The translations under genes and the position numbers were made by a program. Below, piece after piece: positions 1 through 5,030 of a stretch of 5,030 nt of DNA (position 1 is its first letter; every line of letters starts with the position of its first letter). This DNA comes from Bacillota bacterium (GTDB taxonomy: Bacteria > Bacillota > Clostridia > Oscillospirales > Acutalibacteraceae): positions 1 to 5,030 of the forward strand of contig JAEZJA010000076.1 of the NCBI GenBank assembly GCA_023415895.1. Reading direction: 5' to 3'. A model generated the notes under the pieces. It was not told where the DNA came from, did not search any database, and was given only the letters and a program-made list of their open reading frames with translations.

Positions 1-574
1 GCGTATAGATGTACTTGCCGTCGGTTTTGACAATATCGGCTTCATCCACACCATCAACCTGTACGTTGGTATTCGAGTAATCGTTTTTCGAAGCAGCATT
101 AGCGGTAGTGGGTTTCGCTGCGGCACCGCCTGCAACAGCGCCATTCTCTTTTATCACGCCGGCGTCAGCGGCGTACTCAGGATAAGATTGATTGGTTGAC
201 GACCACATGGATTGTATCAGAGTATACAACTGCTCGTACGTAATGCCCGAGTCGGCAGCATCGGCAGGGGAGGTGTCATCAGGCAGACGAGTGTCGGCAT
301 CCGATGTAGTGGGTTCCTTGGGAATACCGCCATGGGGATTCCACCAGACGTTTCTGCCGACCACAATGCCGGTTAGCGCAACAGCCGCACAGGCGGCAAC
401 AGCAACAACCGAGCGTACGGCGCGGCGCTGTATCGTATGAGGGTGGGTTATCTCTTCTTCAGGATTGTCTCGTTTCTCTTTTTCCTGTTTCATTCTTACT
501 GAGATACAATGCAGCAAAGCCGGATCGGGTGTGATTTTTTCATTATCCGAACGGTAGCTGTCCCTGAACATCAT
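1..574 (-). CDS. Membrane-anchored beta-propeller protein with anti-sigma-like N-terminus (partial, C-terminus off window)
   Basis: The first 191 residues are visible and the gene continues past the left edge. Residues 1-50 are charged and cytoplasmic in character (ITPDPALLHCISVRMKQ at 14-30), resembling the short N-terminal segment of anti-sigma factors. Residues about 52-72 form one hydrophobic segment (AVRSVVAVAACAAVALTGIVV). A Pro/Ala/Thr/Asp-rich linker follows to about 165. Residues 170-190 read TNVQVDGVDEADIVKTDGKYI, the hallmark opening of the Beta_propel family (PF09826). The predicted layout is cytoplasmic N-terminus, single membrane pass and extracellular propeller. The start ATG at 574-572 has AAAGGAG six bases upstream; a second ATG follows directly. 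The start lies inside the sigma gene's 3' end (32 bp overlap), so the two genes are probably translationally coupled. I infer that the N-terminus restrains the sigma factor and the propeller senses an envelope signal; the family signature is firm, the regulatory role is not. Confidence 0.85.
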   Translation of the reverse strand, partial: MMFRDSYRSDNEKITPDPALLHCISVRMKQEKEKRDNPEEEITHPHTIQRRAVRSVVAVAACAAVALTGIVVGRNVWWNPHGGIPKEPTTSDADTRLPDDTSPADAADSGITYEQLYTLIQSMWSSTNQSYPEYAADAGVIKENGAVAGGAAAKPTTANAASKNDYSNTNVQVDGVDEADIVKTDGKYIYT

Positions 575-1067
575 AATTGTCTCCTTTCAATTGATTACGC
601 AGCATATTGCGGGCACGGAACAACTGGGACTTGACGGTTGCCTCGCGGCAATCCAGCAGCTGTGCAATTTCCGCAACCGAATAGTCTTCATAGTAAAACA
701 GGTGGATGACCGTGCGGTATTTTTGCGGGAGCGCCAGTACCGCATAATACACCTCACTGTGTTCCTTCATTTGGGTGACCAGTGTGTCCTCCAACGGCAC
801 AACCTTACGCATCCATGCCGATGTCAGCATTGTTTTACTGCAATTGATCGTGGTACGGATAAGCCAGGCTTTGCGATGTTCTTCTTCTACAAACAGCGGG
901 GCGCTTCGGATATACCGCAAGAACACTTCCTGAAGAACGTCGTCGGCATCGTAATGGCTTTTTGTGCGTGCAAAAGCCAGTCGATAGACCATCGTGGCAT
1001 ATCGATCCAAAATTCCGTCCACCGAATCGTCTAGGGTGCGCGCATACCGCAGCGATTCTGTGCTCAT
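543..1067 (-). CDS. ECF-type RNA polymerase sigma factor (sigma-70 family)
   Basis: This is a complete 174-residue protein, the usual size for ECF sigma factors, with only regions 2 and 4. Region 2 covers about residues 20-88: ILDRYATMVYRLAFARTKS, then DADDVLQEVFLRY at 40-52 (core-binding and -10 recognition helices), then KAWLIRTTINCSK at 66-78. Region 4 covers about 106-160, with LPQKYRTVIHLFYYEDYS at 113-130 and the helix-turn-helix VAEIAQLLDCREATVKSQLFRAR at 131-153 (shown as VAEIAQLLDC plus REATVKSQLF). It should direct RNA polymerase to a small regulon that probably includes its own operon. The ATG at 1067 has a strong GGAGGAGGG five bases upstream, fixing the start. The last 10 codons overlap the start of the downstream membrane beta-propeller gene, a typical sigma/anti-sigma arrangement. 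I cannot assign it to a named ECF subgroup. Confidence 0.95.
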   Translation of the reverse strand: MSTESLRYARTLDDSVDGILDRYATMVYRLAFARTKSHYDADDVLQEVFLRYIRSAPLFVEEEHRKAWLIRTTINCSKTMLTSAWMRKVVPLEDTLVTQMKEHSEVYYAVLALPQKYRTVIHLFYYEDYSVAEIAQLLDCREATVKSQLFRARNMLRNQLKGDNYDVQGQLPFG

Positions 1068-1084
1068 GTCATCCCTCCTCCAAC

Positions 1085-1116
1085 TATAACACTACGCAGA
1101 CACTCAAAAGGTTGCA
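1085..1116 (-). promoter_or_regulatory. Candidate ECF-sigma-dependent promoter of the sigma/beta-propeller operon
   Basis: On the minus strand TGCAACCTTTT (1116-1106) resembles the AAC-containing -35 element of ECF sigma factors. CGTAG (1096-1092) resembles the CGT-type -10 element. The gap between TGCAAC and CGTAG is 14 bases, slightly shorter than the 16-17 typical of Bacillus SigW-type promoters. It ends 18 bases before the sigma start codon and leaves room for the GGAGGAGGG ribosome binding site. Autoregulation is inferred from the position. Confidence 0.5.
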
Positions 1117-1325
1117 TAAAGTCCAACATATTTTTCGTATCCGGTATTGTCCTCGTGCGGCTGCTTCATGGTCTTGTCCGGTGCGCAGAAAGAAGCAACG
1201 TTTACCGATACACATCCAAATTACCACAGTTGCCCAAAGAACGTCAACGTAATATGCAAATTCAATCGTATAATGGACATTTCATGGGTATGGGGCAACA
1301 CTGGAAGGGTTATCCACGACTTTTC
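1117..1325. other. Divergent intergenic region, no convincing gene
   Basis: This is the gene-free core of the region between the leftward sigma operon and the rightward transporter. Short open frames cross it on the plus strand, but none has a ribosome binding site or a recognisable protein family. It contains an isolated TATAAT (1269-1274) without a good -35, a seven-base inverted pair GTTGCCC (1229-1235) / GGGCAAC (1293-1299), and one TTATCCACG resembling a DnaA box. I see nothing functional that I can support here. Confidence 0.4.
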
Positions 1326-1354
1326 TTGTATTTTCAGAGTGCATCTGCTACAAT
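1326..1354 (+). promoter_or_regulatory. Predicted sigma-A promoter (extended -10) for the EamA transporter gene
   Basis: TTGTAT (1326-1331) is separated by exactly 17 bases from TACAAT (1349-1354). The -10 is preceded by TGC, giving an extended -10 (TGnTACAAT) that can compensate for a weak -35. The predicted transcription start is near 1361, giving a leader of about 66 bases before the EamA start at 1427. Confidence 0.55.
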
Positions 1355-1376
1355 GGAAAATGCTATGAGAAATTAC

Positions 1377-1408
1377 CGTATGCAAGGCTGAACTTGTATA
1401 CGTTTTTT
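1377..1408 (+). terminator. Terminator-like hairpin in the EamA leader (possible attenuator)
   Basis: CGTATGCAAG (1377-1386) pairs with CTTGTATACG (1393-1402) along all ten positions, with one G-U wobble, around the six-base loop GCTGAA. T6 follows immediately (1403-1408). This has the form of a rho-independent terminator on the plus strand only; the minus strand has no T-run. It lies downstream of the predicted promoter and 18 bases before the EamA start codon, and no rightward gene upstream needs terminating. An attenuator or a regulator-binding palindrome are both possible. Confidence 0.5.
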
Positions 1409-1426
1409 ATTGTGAGAGGGTGTATT

Positions 1427-2401
1427 ATGGCGGAGACCAACAAGATAGGCAGGGCAACACAGCCCAAGGGAGTGCTGATGCTCCTTGTGACGGCTTTTAT
1501 ATGGGGAGTTTCTTTCGTAGCGCAGAGCGTTGGTATGGAGAAAATAGATGCCTTCACCTTTAGCAGCATACGAACACTTCTGGGTGTTTGTGCCCTATTG
1601 CCTGTCATATTCATCAGAGACAGAGTCAATGCAAAGAACAAAAGCAGGATAACCGCTCAAGAGAAAAGAGCGAGGAACAAGAAAACGCTGCTCTACGGTC
1701 TGGTGTTGGGCGTTGTTTTCTGCGCGGCAAGCAACTTCCAGCAGTTTGCATTTGACTATTCCACCTCCGGCAAAATCGCCTTTATTACGGCTTTGTATAT
1801 GTTTTTCGTTCCGGTACTTGGTCTCTTTTTTAGAAAGAAGGTACCGATCCTGACCTGGCTGTGTATCGGGGTCGGCTTTGTCGGTCTTTATTTCTTATGT
1901 ATCAACCCTACCGACATGGGTGCCATCAACAAAGGAGATGTCTTGTCTTTACTCTGCTCAATTTTTTTTGCCGTACAAATCCTGCTGATTGAAAGATTTG
2001 CCCCCGAAGTGGATGGGATCAAGCTTTCCTGCGTTCAGTTTGCGGTGTCCGGCGTCATTTCCTTAGTACTGATGTTTGTGTTTGAAACCCCCGAAATCGG
2101 CGCGATCAAAAGTGCTCTTGTACCACTGCTTTATTCTGGCTTTATGAGCTGCGGGATTGCCTATACCTTTCAGATTGCAGGGCAGAAATACACCGAAGCG
2201 ACGGCGGCTTCTCTTCTTATGTGCATGGAATCGGTGTTTGCTGTGATTTCAGCCGCGCTCATTCTCCACGAACGGCTGTCTGGCAGGGAAATACGTGGTT
2301 GCGTTATAATGTTTGCCGCCATTATCTTTTCGCAGCTGTCCGAAGCCATCATGGCAAAACATGAAAAACGACTTGCCGGCCAAACGACGGGGACTCAATA
2401 A
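1427..2401 (+). CDS. EamA/DMT-superfamily membrane transporter
   Basis: This is a 324-residue protein, the usual length for the ten-helix, two-EamA-repeat transporters of the drug/metabolite transporter superfamily. The first repeat spans about residues 15-160 and opens with GVLMLLVTAFIWGVSFVAQ (15-33), the typical start of EamA domains. It also contains ASNFQQFAFDYSTSGKIAFI (101-120) and ITALYMFFVPVLGLFF (120-135). The second spans about 168-305, with GDVLSLLCSIFFAVQILLIE (170-189) and ASLLMCMESVFAVISAALIL (261-280), then HERLSGRE. A basic stretch at 64-87 fits a cytoplasmic loop. It probably exports or exchanges a small metabolite; the substrate cannot be told from sequence. The ATG at 1427 is chosen because GAGAGGG lies six bases upstream; the in-frame TTG at 1394 falls in the hairpin and lacks a ribosome binding site. 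The gene ends in tandem stops (TAA TAG) and appears monocistronic. Confidence 0.93.
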   Translation: MAETNKIGRATQPKGVLMLLVTAFIWGVSFVAQSVGMEKIDAFTFSSIRTLLGVCALLPVIFIRDRVNAKNKSRITAQEKRARNKKTLLYGLVLGVVFCAASNFQQFAFDYSTSGKIAFITALYMFFVPVLGLFFRKKVPILTWLCIGVGFVGLYFLCINPTDMGAINKGDVLSLLCSIFFAVQILLIERFAPEVDGIKLSCVQFAVSGVISLVLMFVFETPEIGAIKSALVPLLYSGFMSCGIAYTFQIAGQKYTEATAASLLMCMESVFAVISAALILHERLSGREIRGCVIMFAAIIFSQLSEAIMAKHEKRLAGQTTGTQ

Positions 2402-2517
2402 TAGGAATTCTGACAATGCTTTTGTGAAAAAATTTGCTTGCAATATATGAAATGGTATACGGCTAAATCAAATTCTACGGAATATTTGTGAGATTTATTA
2501 CAATTCTGTATTTTATG
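2402..2517. other. AT-rich intergenic spacer after the transporter gene
   Basis: This stretch is much richer in A and T than the genes on either side and has no plausible gene. The only structure I can support is a small hairpin at 2469-2488: CAAATTC pairs with GAATATTTG through a two-base bulge and is closed by a C(TACG)G loop, which is of the stable UNCG class. No T-run follows, so it is a poor candidate for the transporter's terminator. I found no better one. Confidence 0.35.
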
Positions 2518-2546
2518 TTGAAAAATTATTGACAACGGATTATAAT
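2518..2546 (+). promoter_or_regulatory. Strong predicted sigma-A promoter of the methyltransferase/GH3 operon
   Basis: TTGAAA (2518-2523) lies 17 bases from a perfect TATAAT (2541-2546). An overlapping alternative uses TTGACA (2529-2534) with TATATC (2552-2557), again 17 bases apart. The main pair predicts a start near 2553 and a leader of about 85-95 bases before the first gene. No other promoter is evident before the GH3-like gene or the last gene, so all three are probably transcribed from here. Confidence 0.75.
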
Positions 2547-2561
2547 GACTATATATCGGTT

Positions 2562-2586
2562 TTTATAAAATATAGAATTTTATAAA
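2562..2586. repeat. 10+10 bp AT-only palindrome just downstream of the operon promoter
   Basis: TTTATAAAAT (2562-2571) and ATTTTATAAA (2577-2586) are perfect inverted repeats separated by ATAGA. The site begins about ten bases after the predicted transcription start. It could be an operator for a dimeric repressor or a weak 5' mRNA hairpin. AT-rich DNA produces such palindromes by chance more readily than mixed sequence, so function is inferred only from its position. Confidence 0.5.
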
Positions 2587-2623
2587 GTAAACGGAGAAAG
2601 TCTGTACCAACGTTCCGAAAGCT

Positions 2624-2633
2624 GGGAGGGCGG
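2624..2633 (+). promoter_or_regulatory. Shine-Dalgarno region of the methyltransferase-like gene, spaced for an ATA codon
   Basis: GGGAGGGCGG is an obvious ribosome binding site. The GGAGG core (2625-2629) is nine bases before the in-frame ATA at 2639 but 18 bases before the first conventional in-frame start, TTG at 2648. It also lies on the 3' side of a possible stem: GTCTGT (2600-2605) with GCGGAC (2630-2635), plus CCAAC (2607-2611) with GCTGG (2621-2625, one mismatch). This could limit access to it. Confidence 0.5.
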
Positions 2634-2647
2634 ACAACATACGGGTT

Positions 2648-3178
2648 TTGGGAGTTTTGGCCTTTGTGCTGTTTTTCCTCAACGACCTCAATGATTGGCG
2701 GTGGAAAAGAAGCTGGTTACGCCTGTCTTTTCCACTCGGCGCGATGATTTTGACGGCGGTGGTTTTGATCGAGTGCCTGCAGAACCCTGCACCGGTTGAC
2801 CTCATCTGGCGCATTGTCTTTGGAATCGTTGGTCTTATGAGTTTCTGGCTGCTGCTGCGTGCGCTGATCTTTGATCTTCCCACTGGACAGGCTTACATAA
2901 CGCAGGAGGATGCCCGCCCCGTCTGCCGGAGCGGGGTCTATGCCCTTTGCCGCCACCCGGGGGTGCTGTTTTCCGGGCTTTTATTGTTTTGTCTGTCTCT
3001 CGCGGCAGGGCTCCCCATTGCCAGCGCCCTGATGTATTTTCTTCTGAATATCCTGCTGGGTTTTTTCGAGGATCGCGTGGTTTTTCCGGCTGTGCTGAGC
3101 GGATGGCCGGAGTATCGGCAAACCACCCCCTTTCTGCTGCCCAGCCCAAAGAGCATTCGCGCGGTATTCCACCGTTGA
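2648..3178 (+). CDS. Small integral membrane methyltransferase-like protein (ICMT/PEMT type)
   Basis: From TTG 2648 this is 176 residues, the size of bacterial isoprenylcysteine carboxyl methyltransferase (ICMT)-like or phospholipid-methyltransferase-like proteins. Hydrophobic segments lie at about 1-12, 28-43, 52-75, 105-120 and 123-140. The C-terminal half carries the family pattern: GVYALCRHPGVLFSG at 96-110 with the conserved RHP (102-104), then ED at 141-142 and EYRQTTPFLLP at 155-165. In this family these elements form the S-adenosylmethionine and substrate pocket, with methyl transfer at the membrane. The substrate is unknown. The start is uncertain: no ATG or GTG exists in frame after the TAA at 2588, and the ribosome binding site is better spaced for ATA at 2639, which would add three residues and begin MRVLGVLAFVLFFLND. 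It is the first gene of the operon, 28 bp before the GH3-like gene. Confident about the superfamily, not about the reaction. Confidence 0.8.
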   Translation: MGVLAFVLFFLNDLNDWRWKRSWLRLSFPLGAMILTAVVLIECLQNPAPVDLIWRIVFGIVGLMSFWLLLRALIFDLPTGQAYITQEDARPVCRSGVYALCRHPGVLFSGLLLFCLSLAAGLPIASALMYFLLNILLGFFEDRVVFPAVLSGWPEYRQTTPFLLPSPKSIRAVFHR

Positions 3179-3192
3179 CTACGAACCATGAC

Positions 3193-3198
3193 TGGAGG
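3193..3198 (+). promoter_or_regulatory. Ribosome binding site fixing a TTG start for the GH3-like gene
   Basis: TGGAGG lies eight bases before TTG 3207, a normal Gram-positive spacing. The nearby ATG at 3188 is in another frame. This supports TTG 3207 as the start. Confidence 0.75.
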
Positions 3199-3206
3199 CG
3201 TTTTCC

Positions 3207-4808
3207 TTGAAATTTTCAGAGAAACAAAAAGTGAATACGCGCCAGCAAATGTGGCAGGAGTACTGCGGTTTTCTTGATATCAGCATCGAGGACTATATGT
3301 ACATCCAGAACCATCTGATGACCGAACAGCTTCGCCTTTGGAGGAATAGCGGTATCGGCCGTCAGATGCTGAACGGACGGCAGCCCGCCAATATCCGTGA
3401 GCTTCAGGACATGCTGCCTTTGACCTCTTACGCCGACTATGCAGAGGTGTTGTTGTCCCGAAAGGCCGATCAGCTGCCCGCCGAGCCTGTGGTTTGGATA
3501 CAGACCACGTGGGAGGGCGGTCTGCGGCCGATGAAACTAGCCCCCTACACGCGGGAGATGCTGGACACCTACCGTCACAACACACTTGCCATTATGATGC
3601 TGGCCTCCTCTTCGGCACACGGTAGTTTCGATGTCCGGCCAGGTGACCGCATTCTCTACGGTGGTGCGCCGCTGCCTTATATGACCGGCCTTTTGCCGTC
3701 TCTTCTGGATGAGGAAATCAAATTTCATTGGCTGCCGGATACCAACAGCCATTCGACCCTTAGCTTCAGCCAGCGCATCAAAGCGGGTTTTTCCATGGCT
3801 ATGCGGGGCGGCATTGATTACTTTTTCGCCATCGGCAGCGTGGCCAATTACATCACGGAAAACTTTCACCGGACAACGGGCTCCAAGAAAAAGGGCCGGG
3901 TGGATGTTCGTATTGCGCTGCGGTATCTCAAGGCAAAATACATATGCCGACGGGACGGTCGGAAACTGCTGCCGCGGGATCTGTTTCGGCTCAAGGGCAT
4001 GGTGGCCACAGGCACGGATGCCTGGTGCTTTAAAAAGGCGCTGTCTGACGCTTGGGGTGTACCGCCTATCGAGATTGCCGCAGGCACCGAGTCAAGCTGC
4101 ATCGCGGCTGAGACACGCACGCAGGATGGTATGGTGTTCTTCCCCGACGCTTGTTTTTATGAATTTATCTCCGAGGCCGAGATGCGCAAAAACCTCAACC
4201 AGCCCGAATACACCCCCCGCACCTGTCTGATGGACGAGGTGGAGATAGGGGAGCGATACGAGCTGGTCATCAGCGTTTTCCACGGCGGTGCCTTTATGCG
4301 CTACCGCATCGGGGATGTTTTTCGCTGCATTTCGGCAGGACAGGGTCGTTTGCCCCGGTTTACTTATGTCGATCGCGTCCCCTCGGTTATCGATATTGCC
4401 GGTTTTACGCGTATCACCGAGAGCTCCATCACCCAAGTGATTCGCTTGTCCAAGCTGGGCATCGGCGACTGGCTGGCCCGCAAGGAGTATGATGAGCGAA
4501 ATGTGCCGTTTTTGCACCTCTATTTGGAAATGACCCCCGAGGCGCAGGCAAACGATGCCATTACCCGGCGGGTGTTGACGGAGCATTTGAGCGTCTACTT
4601 CCAATATTTTGACAGCGATTATGACGATTTGAAAAAATTGTTGGGCATGGAGCCGCTTTGTATCACCATTCTCCGATACGGAACCATCGCCTCTTTTGAA
4701 GGAGCGGTGGATCGAACCCTGCCGCGGATTAACTGCTCCCAGTTGGATCTGGCCGACCTGCTGCGCCGACACAACGGCAGCGCGCAAGTGGGAGGGACTG
4801 CGTTATGA
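3207..4808 (+). CDS. GH3-family (auxin-responsive GH3-like) adenylating enzyme
   Basis: This complete 533-residue protein fits the usual 500-600 residue range of GH3 enzymes, members of the ANL adenylating superfamily. GH3 enzymes activate a carboxylic acid with ATP and usually conjugate it to an amino acid. PLTSYADYAEVL (71-82) matches the conserved region before the ATP loop. VWIQTTWEGGLRPMKLAPYT (96-115) occupies the ATP-loop position but lacks the usual S-G-T core. AAGTESS (291-297) corresponds to the A5/GH3 motif II region. MRYRIGDVFRC (364-374) is the A7/motif III Y-R-x-G-D signature. IDIAGFTRITESSI (395-408) fits the hinge before the small C-terminal domain (about 405-525). No signal peptide or membrane segment is seen, so it is probably cytoplasmic. 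Start is TTG 3207, set by TGGAGG. The stop overlaps the next gene by ATGA. Family is well supported; substrate, amine acceptor and even catalytic competence are unknown. Confidence 0.88.
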   Translation: MKFSEKQKVNTRQQMWQEYCGFLDISIEDYMYIQNHLMTEQLRLWRNSGIGRQMLNGRQPANIRELQDMLPLTSYADYAEVLLSRKADQLPAEPVVWIQTTWEGGLRPMKLAPYTREMLDTYRHNTLAIMMLASSSAHGSFDVRPGDRILYGGAPLPYMTGLLPSLLDEEIKFHWLPDTNSHSTLSFSQRIKAGFSMAMRGGIDYFFAIGSVANYITENFHRTTGSKKKGRVDVRIALRYLKAKYICRRDGRKLLPRDLFRLKGMVATGTDAWCFKKALSDAWGVPPIEIAAGTESSCIAAETRTQDGMVFFPDACFYEFISEAEMRKNLNQPEYTPRTCLMDEVEIGERYELVISVFHGGAFMRYRIGDVFRCISAGQGRLPRFTYVDRVPSVIDIAGFTRITESSITQVIRLSKLGIGDWLARKEYDERNVPFLHLYLEMTPEAQANDAITRRVLTEHLSVYFQYFDSDYDDLKKLLGMEPLCITILRYGTIASFEGAVDRTLPRINCSQLDLADLLRRHNGSAQVGGTAL

Positions 4809-5030
4809 GTATCTCCTATTTGTACGTTAACATCGTTGCCCTGATCGCCTATGTCATCTTGCTGGCGGCGTTCCTGGCGGCGAAAAAGACTCCGGAAATT
4901 CGAGCCTTTCTTTTCATGCTGGTCGGCTTCATTCTCTGGACAGGTGGAGCTCTGCTGATGCGGGTGGGAGTTTGGCCGGGTTTGCAGTTTTGGTTTTATG
5001 TGTCGATTCTGGCACTGTTTGCCCTAGGCC
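4805..5030 (+). CDS. Multi-pass membrane protein, N-terminal fragment (possible sensor)
   Basis: Seventy-five residues are visible before the window ends. They contain three hydrophobic segments: about 5-26 (LYVNIVALIAYVILLAAFLA), 33-52 (RAFLFMLVGFILWTGGALLM) and 58-75. A short basic AAKKTPEIR loop separates the first two. Closely packed helices with no signal peptide resemble the N-terminal membrane modules of some bacterial sensor proteins, such as the 7TM part of certain histidine kinases, but no catalytic domain is in view, so a transporter or enzyme is equally possible. The ATG at 4805 overlaps the GH3-like gene's TGA as ATGA, with GGGAGGG (4790-4796) eight bases upstream. This indicates translational coupling and a shared function with the GH3-like enzyme. 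Confidence 0.8.
   Translation, partial: MSISYLYVNIVALIAYVILLAAFLAAKKTPEIRAFLFMLVGFILWTGGALLMRVGVWPGLQFWFYVSILALFALG

Noticed and set aside
591..1034. Plus-strand open frame of 147 codons antisense to the sigma factor
   Set aside because: It lies wholly within the ECF sigma gene, and its translation has no recognisable domain.
1229..1299. Inverted pair GTTGCCC / GGGCAAC
   Set aside because: Seven bases with a 57-base gap is expected by chance, and nothing links it to a promoter.
1310..1318. TTATCCACG, one mismatch from a DnaA box
   Set aside because: It is single and isolated, without clustered boxes, an AT-rich unwinding element or replication genes.
1155..1391. Small plus-strand open frames in the divergent intergenic region
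   Set aside because: No ribosome binding site, no family resemblance, and they run through the predicted promoter and hairpin of the EamA gene.
1394..1429. TTG at 1394 as the start of the EamA transporter
   Set aside because: It falls in the 3' arm of the hairpin with no Shine-Dalgarno, whereas ATG 1427 has GAGAGGG at ideal spacing and gives the usual EamA N-terminus.
4092..4787. Long minus-strand open frame of 231 codons antisense to the GH3-like gene
   Set aside because: It overlaps a well-supported gene, has no recognisable family, and the regular codon pattern of the GC-rich sense gene explains the open frame.
1..5030. tRNA, rRNA, CRISPR array, insertion sequence or phage attachment site
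   Set aside because: No cloverleaf, spaced direct repeats, transposase motif or terminal inverted repeats were seen on either strand.

Overview
The window looks like chromosomal DNA from a Gram-positive, probably Clostridia-type Bacillota. The evidence is strong purine-rich Shine-Dalgarno sites, TTG starts, an ECF sigma gene followed by a membrane-anchored beta-propeller gene, and moderately GC-rich genes separated by AT-rich spacers. This placement is inferred from gene style, and no marker gene is present.

Left arm (1-1067, minus strand): an ECF sigma factor overlaps the start of a second gene by 32 bp. The second gene encodes a membrane-anchored protein whose N-terminus looks like an anti-sigma partner. 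Its cut-off C-terminus enters the signature of the beta-propeller family (Beta_propel). A candidate ECF-type promoter (TGCAACC / CGTAG) lies just upstream of the sigma gene and suggests autoregulation.

Middle (1068-2401): a divergent intergenic region carries an extended -10 promoter reading right. A terminator-like hairpin with a T6 tract follows it within the leader, then a complete EamA/DMT-family transporter gene. The hairpin sits between promoter and start codon, so it could act as an attenuator.

Right arm (2402-5030, plus strand): a markedly AT-rich spacer holds a very good sigma-A promoter (TTGAAA-17-TATAAT) and a 10+10 bp palindrome just after the predicted transcription start. This promoter appears to drive a compact operon: a small membrane methyltransferase-like protein of the isoprenylcysteine carboxyl methyltransferase (ICMT)/PEMT type, a 533-residue GH3-like adenylating enzyme, and a multi-pass membrane protein that runs off the window. 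The first two genes are separated by 28 bp and the last two overlap by ATGA. GH3 enzymes are best known from plants as acyl-acid amido synthetases (auxin and jasmonate conjugation). A bacterial GH3-like enzyme co-transcribed with a carboxyl-methyltransferase-like membrane protein and a possible membrane sensor is the most interesting part of the window. Its substrate and role cannot be read from the sequence.
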